From an uncultured Clostridia bacterium (GTDB taxonomy: Bacteria; Bacillota; Clostridia; Christensenellales; Borkfalkiaceae): DNA of 64,000 bases. The first letter of the stretch is position 1; every line of letters starts with the position of its first letter. Below are positions 61,566 through 64,000 of this stretch, in pieces. Location: NCBI GenBank assembly GCA_949286835.1, contig CASEDP010000001.1, positions 1-64,000 on the forward strand, written 5' to 3'. The notes beneath the pieces were generated by a model, which did no database searches, was not told where the DNA came from, and worked only from the letters and a program-made list of their open reading frames with translations. The position numbers and the translations under genes were made by a program.

Positions 61566-62090
61566 AACTGTCAAAAGATTGACCAAAAGTATATAATTTC
61601 GGCAATTGCAACAATTTTAGTGGCAATTATAACTGGCATAGTACTATTTATAACTATCGGTTTGAATGATTACTTCTATAATTTTGCCGATATTTACATA
61701 TTTTATCTCTTCAACTTTAAAAACGGAAGCATATTTGCTGCGCACTTTTTCAGCGAACTTTTATATCTTTACGCTATATTTTTAATCGCGTACTTTACTA
61801 AAAATAAGTATTTAGTACTTATACCCGTCTTTATAAAGACATTCTTTTCGGCGCTCTATGCATCGTTGCTGTTTGCGGCATTTTTCACGGAAGGAGTGCT
61901 TGCGGCAATACTGGTGTTCATTCCTTGCTGCGCAGTTTCGCTCTTTCTTTTCTTTTTTATAGGGGTATTATGCTATGACAACTGCAAACCTATTGTCTTT
62001 GCGCTTCCTGCATTATTTTCGCTCATAAGTTCTCTTGCCGCACTGACCTTAATCAATGTAGTTTTCAGGTGCATAATAATTATAGTATAA
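61548..62090 (+). CDS. multi-spanning membrane protein, possibly SpoIIM-like
   Basis: A 180-residue, very hydrophobic protein with about five membrane helices. I do not recognise it firmly. The block I-K-T-F-F-S-A-L-Y-A, then T-E-G-V-L-A-A-I-L-V-F-I-P near 103-133, resembles the SpoIIM pattern (K-G...G-F, then G-x-L...x-L-P). SpoIIM is part of the engulfment peptidoglycan hydrolase complex. Its place between spoIVB and dacF also fits, as spoIIM lies near dacF in B. subtilis. No ribosome binding site is evident. The start is inside a hairpin. Confidence 0.55.
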   Translation: MRTLLFNCQKIDQKYIISAIATILVAIITGIVLFITIGLNDYFYNFADIYIFYLFNFKNGSIFAAHFFSELLYLYAIFLIAYFTKNKYLVLIPVFIKTFFSALYASLLFAAFFTEGVLAAILVFIPCCAVSLFLFFFIGVLCYDNCKPIVFALPALFSLISSLAALTLINVVFRCIIIIV

Positions 62091-62118
62091 TTTTTTTAAA
62101 GAGACGCAGACTTTTAGT

Positions 62119-63291
62119 ATGAAAAAGTTTGTATTGTCTTTGGCGGCAAGCGCGATGATGGGCGTTGCGCTGCTCGCAAATATAACCTCTTCCGATGAAA
62201 AATTCGCCTTTGCTGACGATTTTTCGCTTTCAGACGGCTGCAAAAGCGCATATCTTTGCGACTATTACTCGGGCGAATGCATATTCAAGACCAACGAGCT
62301 GGAAAGACTGCCCATTGCGAGCGTCTGCAAAGTTATGACGCTCACTCTGGCATTCGACGCTCTTGAAAGCGGCAGAATTGCACTTGACGACAGCATTACC
62401 GTAAGTCCTAATGCGGCAGGGATGGGAGGTTCGCAGGTCTTTTTGGAGAGCGGGCTTAGCTATACCTACGACCAACTTTTCAAGAGCATTGTCGTCTGTT
62501 CGGCAAACGATAGCTGCGTCGCCGTTGCCGAAAGTCTGTGCGGAAACGAGCAGACATTTGTTGCCGAAATGAATAAAAAGGCAAAGGAGCTCGGCTGCAG
62601 CAACACCTTATTTTCAAACTGCACCGGACTGCCCAAGCCCACGCAGTACTCCTGTGCGCGCGACGTCGCGCTGATGTTCTGCAACCTCATAAAGCACGAC
62701 GAATATTTCAGATACAGCAAAGTCTGGCTGGAGGACTTCAATCACCCTGACAGCCGAACGACTTCTATGACTAACACCAACAAACTTATCCGCAGGTATT
62801 CGGGCTGTGACGGCGGTAAGACGGGCTATACGGGAGAAGCGGGCTTCTGTCTCGCTTCCACGGCAGTGAGGGATAACTTGCGTCTTGTTTCCGTTGTTCT
62901 CGGTGCGCAGTCGAGCGACGCCCGCTTCGACGGTGCGGTCAATATGTTTAACTACGGTTTTGCAAACTACAAGAATAAGCTCGTACTCGACAGGGACGTA
63001 AATCTTCCCGAACAAGTATGCGTGACGGCCGGCAAAAAAGCGCTGATTGCCGTTCATCCCGAACGCTCCAGCTATGTTTTTTCAAGGGCAGACGCAGAGC
63101 CGAACGTCACGATAAATGTGATTTTGGACGAGCTAAAGGCACCGCTATGCAAGGGCGACAGGGTGGGAATAATCGAAATATATAAGGACGGAATTATCTT
63201 CGACACTGTAAATCTTGTCGCATCGGAGGATGTTTTAAAGGCGGATTTCGGCGATAATTTCAGGAAAATTGCTGAAAATTGGGCATTATGA
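62119..63291 (+). CDS. dacF: D-alanyl-D-alanine carboxypeptidase (PBP5/DacF family)
   Basis: A 390-residue low-molecular-weight penicillin-binding protein that trims the pentapeptide of peptidoglycan. A signal peptide (about 1-22) precedes the catalytic domain: S-V-C-K near 70, S-A-N near 130, and K-T-G near 235. The C-terminal PBP5 domain (about 290-390) is present. DacF-type enzymes act in the forespore and affect cortex crosslinking, and the spoIVB/lysA context supports that role over a vegetative DacA. Confidence 0.9.
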   Translation: MKKFVLSLAASAMMGVALLANITSSDEKFAFADDFSLSDGCKSAYLCDYYSGECIFKTNELERLPIASVCKVMTLTLAFDALESGRIALDDSITVSPNAAGMGGSQVFLESGLSYTYDQLFKSIVVCSANDSCVAVAESLCGNEQTFVAEMNKKAKELGCSNTLFSNCTGLPKPTQYSCARDVALMFCNLIKHDEYFRYSKVWLEDFNHPDSRTTSMTNTNKLIRRYSGCDGGKTGYTGEAGFCLASTAVRDNLRLVSVVLGAQSSDARFDGAVNMFNYGFANYKNKLVLDRDVNLPEQVCVTAGKKALIAVHPERSSYVFSRADAEPNVTINVILDELKAPLCKGDRVGIIEIYKDGIIFDTVNLVASEDVLKADFGDNFRKIAENWAL

Positions 63292-63333
63292 CGTCTCCGC
63301 AAATTGTTGCAATGTAACAGAGTATTAAAATAT

Positions 63334-63362
63334 TTGACTATTAAGCAGACCTTTGATAAAAT
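63334..63362 (+). promoter_or_regulatory. lysA promoter
   Basis: TTGACT (63334-63339) and TAAAAT (63357-63362) separated by 17 bp, with a start point near 63369 and an RBS-like AGAGG at 63382 before ATG 63396. No lysine riboswitch fits in the roughly 25-nt leader. Confidence 0.75.
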
Positions 63363-63395
63363 ATCATAGAGATATTTTATTAGAGGTCATTTTTT

Positions 63396-64000
63396 ATGAA
63401 CGAAAGAGCAACGCTTAAGGCGGCTGAAAACGGACATCTGATGATAGGCGGTTGCGACGCGACGGAGCTTGCAAGGCAATTCGGCACTCCGCTCTACGTC
63501 TTTGACGAGGCGTACATCCGCTCTATGATGAGAACATACAAGAACACGATTGACAACTTTTACGGCGGCAACGGCAAGGTGCTGTATGCATCAAAGGCAT
63601 TCTCCTGCGAGGCGGTCTACCGCATAGCGCAGCAGGAAAAAATAGGCTGCGACGCCGTTTCCGGCGGCGAACTCTATACCGCGCTCAAGGCGGGTTTCAA
63701 CCCCGAAAATATCTATGTTCACGGCAATAACAAGCTATTCTGCGAGCTGGAAGAGGCTGTTGAGGCAGACGTCGGCGGCATTGTTCTGGACAGCATCTCC
63801 GAAGCGCAGGCGCTCGACGGCATTTGCCGCGACAGAAAAAAGGTGCAGAACGTCCTCATAAGAATTAACCCCGGAATTGAGGCGCACACGCACGCATTTG
63901 TGCAGACGGCGAGGACGGATTCCAAGTTCGGCTTTTCGATATCCGACGGCAGCGCGTTGGAGATAATCAAGGGCGTACTCGCGCTGAAAAATATCAGTTT
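63396..64000 (+). CDS. lysA: diaminopimelate decarboxylase (5' part, runs off the window)
   Basis: The first 201 residues of LysA, which decarboxylates meso-diaminopimelate to lysine. F-G-T-P-L-Y-V-F-D near 28, the PLP lysine in Y-A-S-K-A-F near 67, D-A-V-S-G-G-E-L near 87 and I-H-G-N-N-K-like V-H-G-N-N-K near 109 match alanine-racemase-fold decarboxylases. It continues past 64000 in frame. In B. subtilis lysA lies beyond the spoIIA-spoVA block that follows dacF; here it comes directly after dacF. Confidence 0.93.
   Translation, partial: MNERATLKAAENGHLMIGGCDATELARQFGTPLYVFDEAYIRSMMRTYKNTIDNFYGGNGKVLYASKAFSCEAVYRIAQQEKIGCDAVSGGELYTALKAGFNPENIYVHGNNKLFCELEEAVEADVGGIVLDSISEAQALDGICRDRKKVQNVLIRINPGIEAHTHAFVQTARTDSKFGFSISDGSALEIIKGVLALKNIS

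Overview
The window is chromosomal DNA from a spore-forming member of the Clostridia (Firmicutes). The evidence is the complete spoIIIAA-AH operon, spoIVB, a sporulation-type D,D-carboxypeptidase, argR-recN and mutS-mutL-miaA gene orders typical of Firmicutes, a DnaD-type helicase-loading protein, and an IspH protein fused to ribosomal S1 domains. Biotin-dependent sodium-pump genes suggest an anaerobe that conserves energy from decarboxylation. Coding density is high, start codons are often TTG, and many genes overlap by a few bases. I saw no phage, insertion sequence, CRISPR array or rRNA operon.

Layout. 1-632: a gene-free stretch with hairpins, a 127-bp tandem duplication and tRNA-Thr. 632-2628 (minus): a helicase-loader pair (G39P-like and DnaD-like). 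2800-6597: sbcD and a frameshifted sbcC, divergent from the loader pair across overlapping promoters with a palindrome between them. 6608-16509: a co-directional run with a degenerate alpha/beta hydrolase, signal peptidase I, an ACT/DUF711 pair, pepF, dnaB, ywlC, an arginine-phosphatase homologue, rpiB and a PHP phosphatase. 16736-18952 (minus): a class A penicillin-binding protein. 19033-27548: miaB-mutS-mutL-miaA-ynbB-GNAT. 27689-29639 (minus): groES-groEL. 29786-32976: dCMP deaminase, cyclophilin, a small membrane protein, purB and a NUDIX hydrolase. 33087-33161: tRNA-Trp (minus). 33229-35533: proC, rnhA and a TVP38-type membrane protein.

35798-40655 is the most distinctive metabolic region. 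A divergent acyl-CoA-type carboxyltransferase, an OadG-like subunit, a free biotin carrier, the OadB sodium pump and an OadA-type carboxyltransferase lie in one operon, so one biotin carrier may serve two different carboxyltransferases. 40725-45866 holds a BaiN-like flavoprotein, an AroH-cytidylate kinase fusion, PlsC and the IspH-S1 fusion. 46096-47961 is htpG.

48057-52328 is spoIIIAA-AH, the mother-cell channel operon. It is followed by asp23, nusB, folD, ispA, dxs, tlyA, NAD kinase, argR, recN, spoIVB, a small SpoIIM-like membrane protein, dacF and the start of lysA. spo0A and the spoIIA/spoVA genes that often lie in this neighbourhood in other Firmicutes are absent here. Two genes (miaB and NAD kinase) have good promoters placed so close to the start codon that their mRNAs should be leaderless or nearly so.
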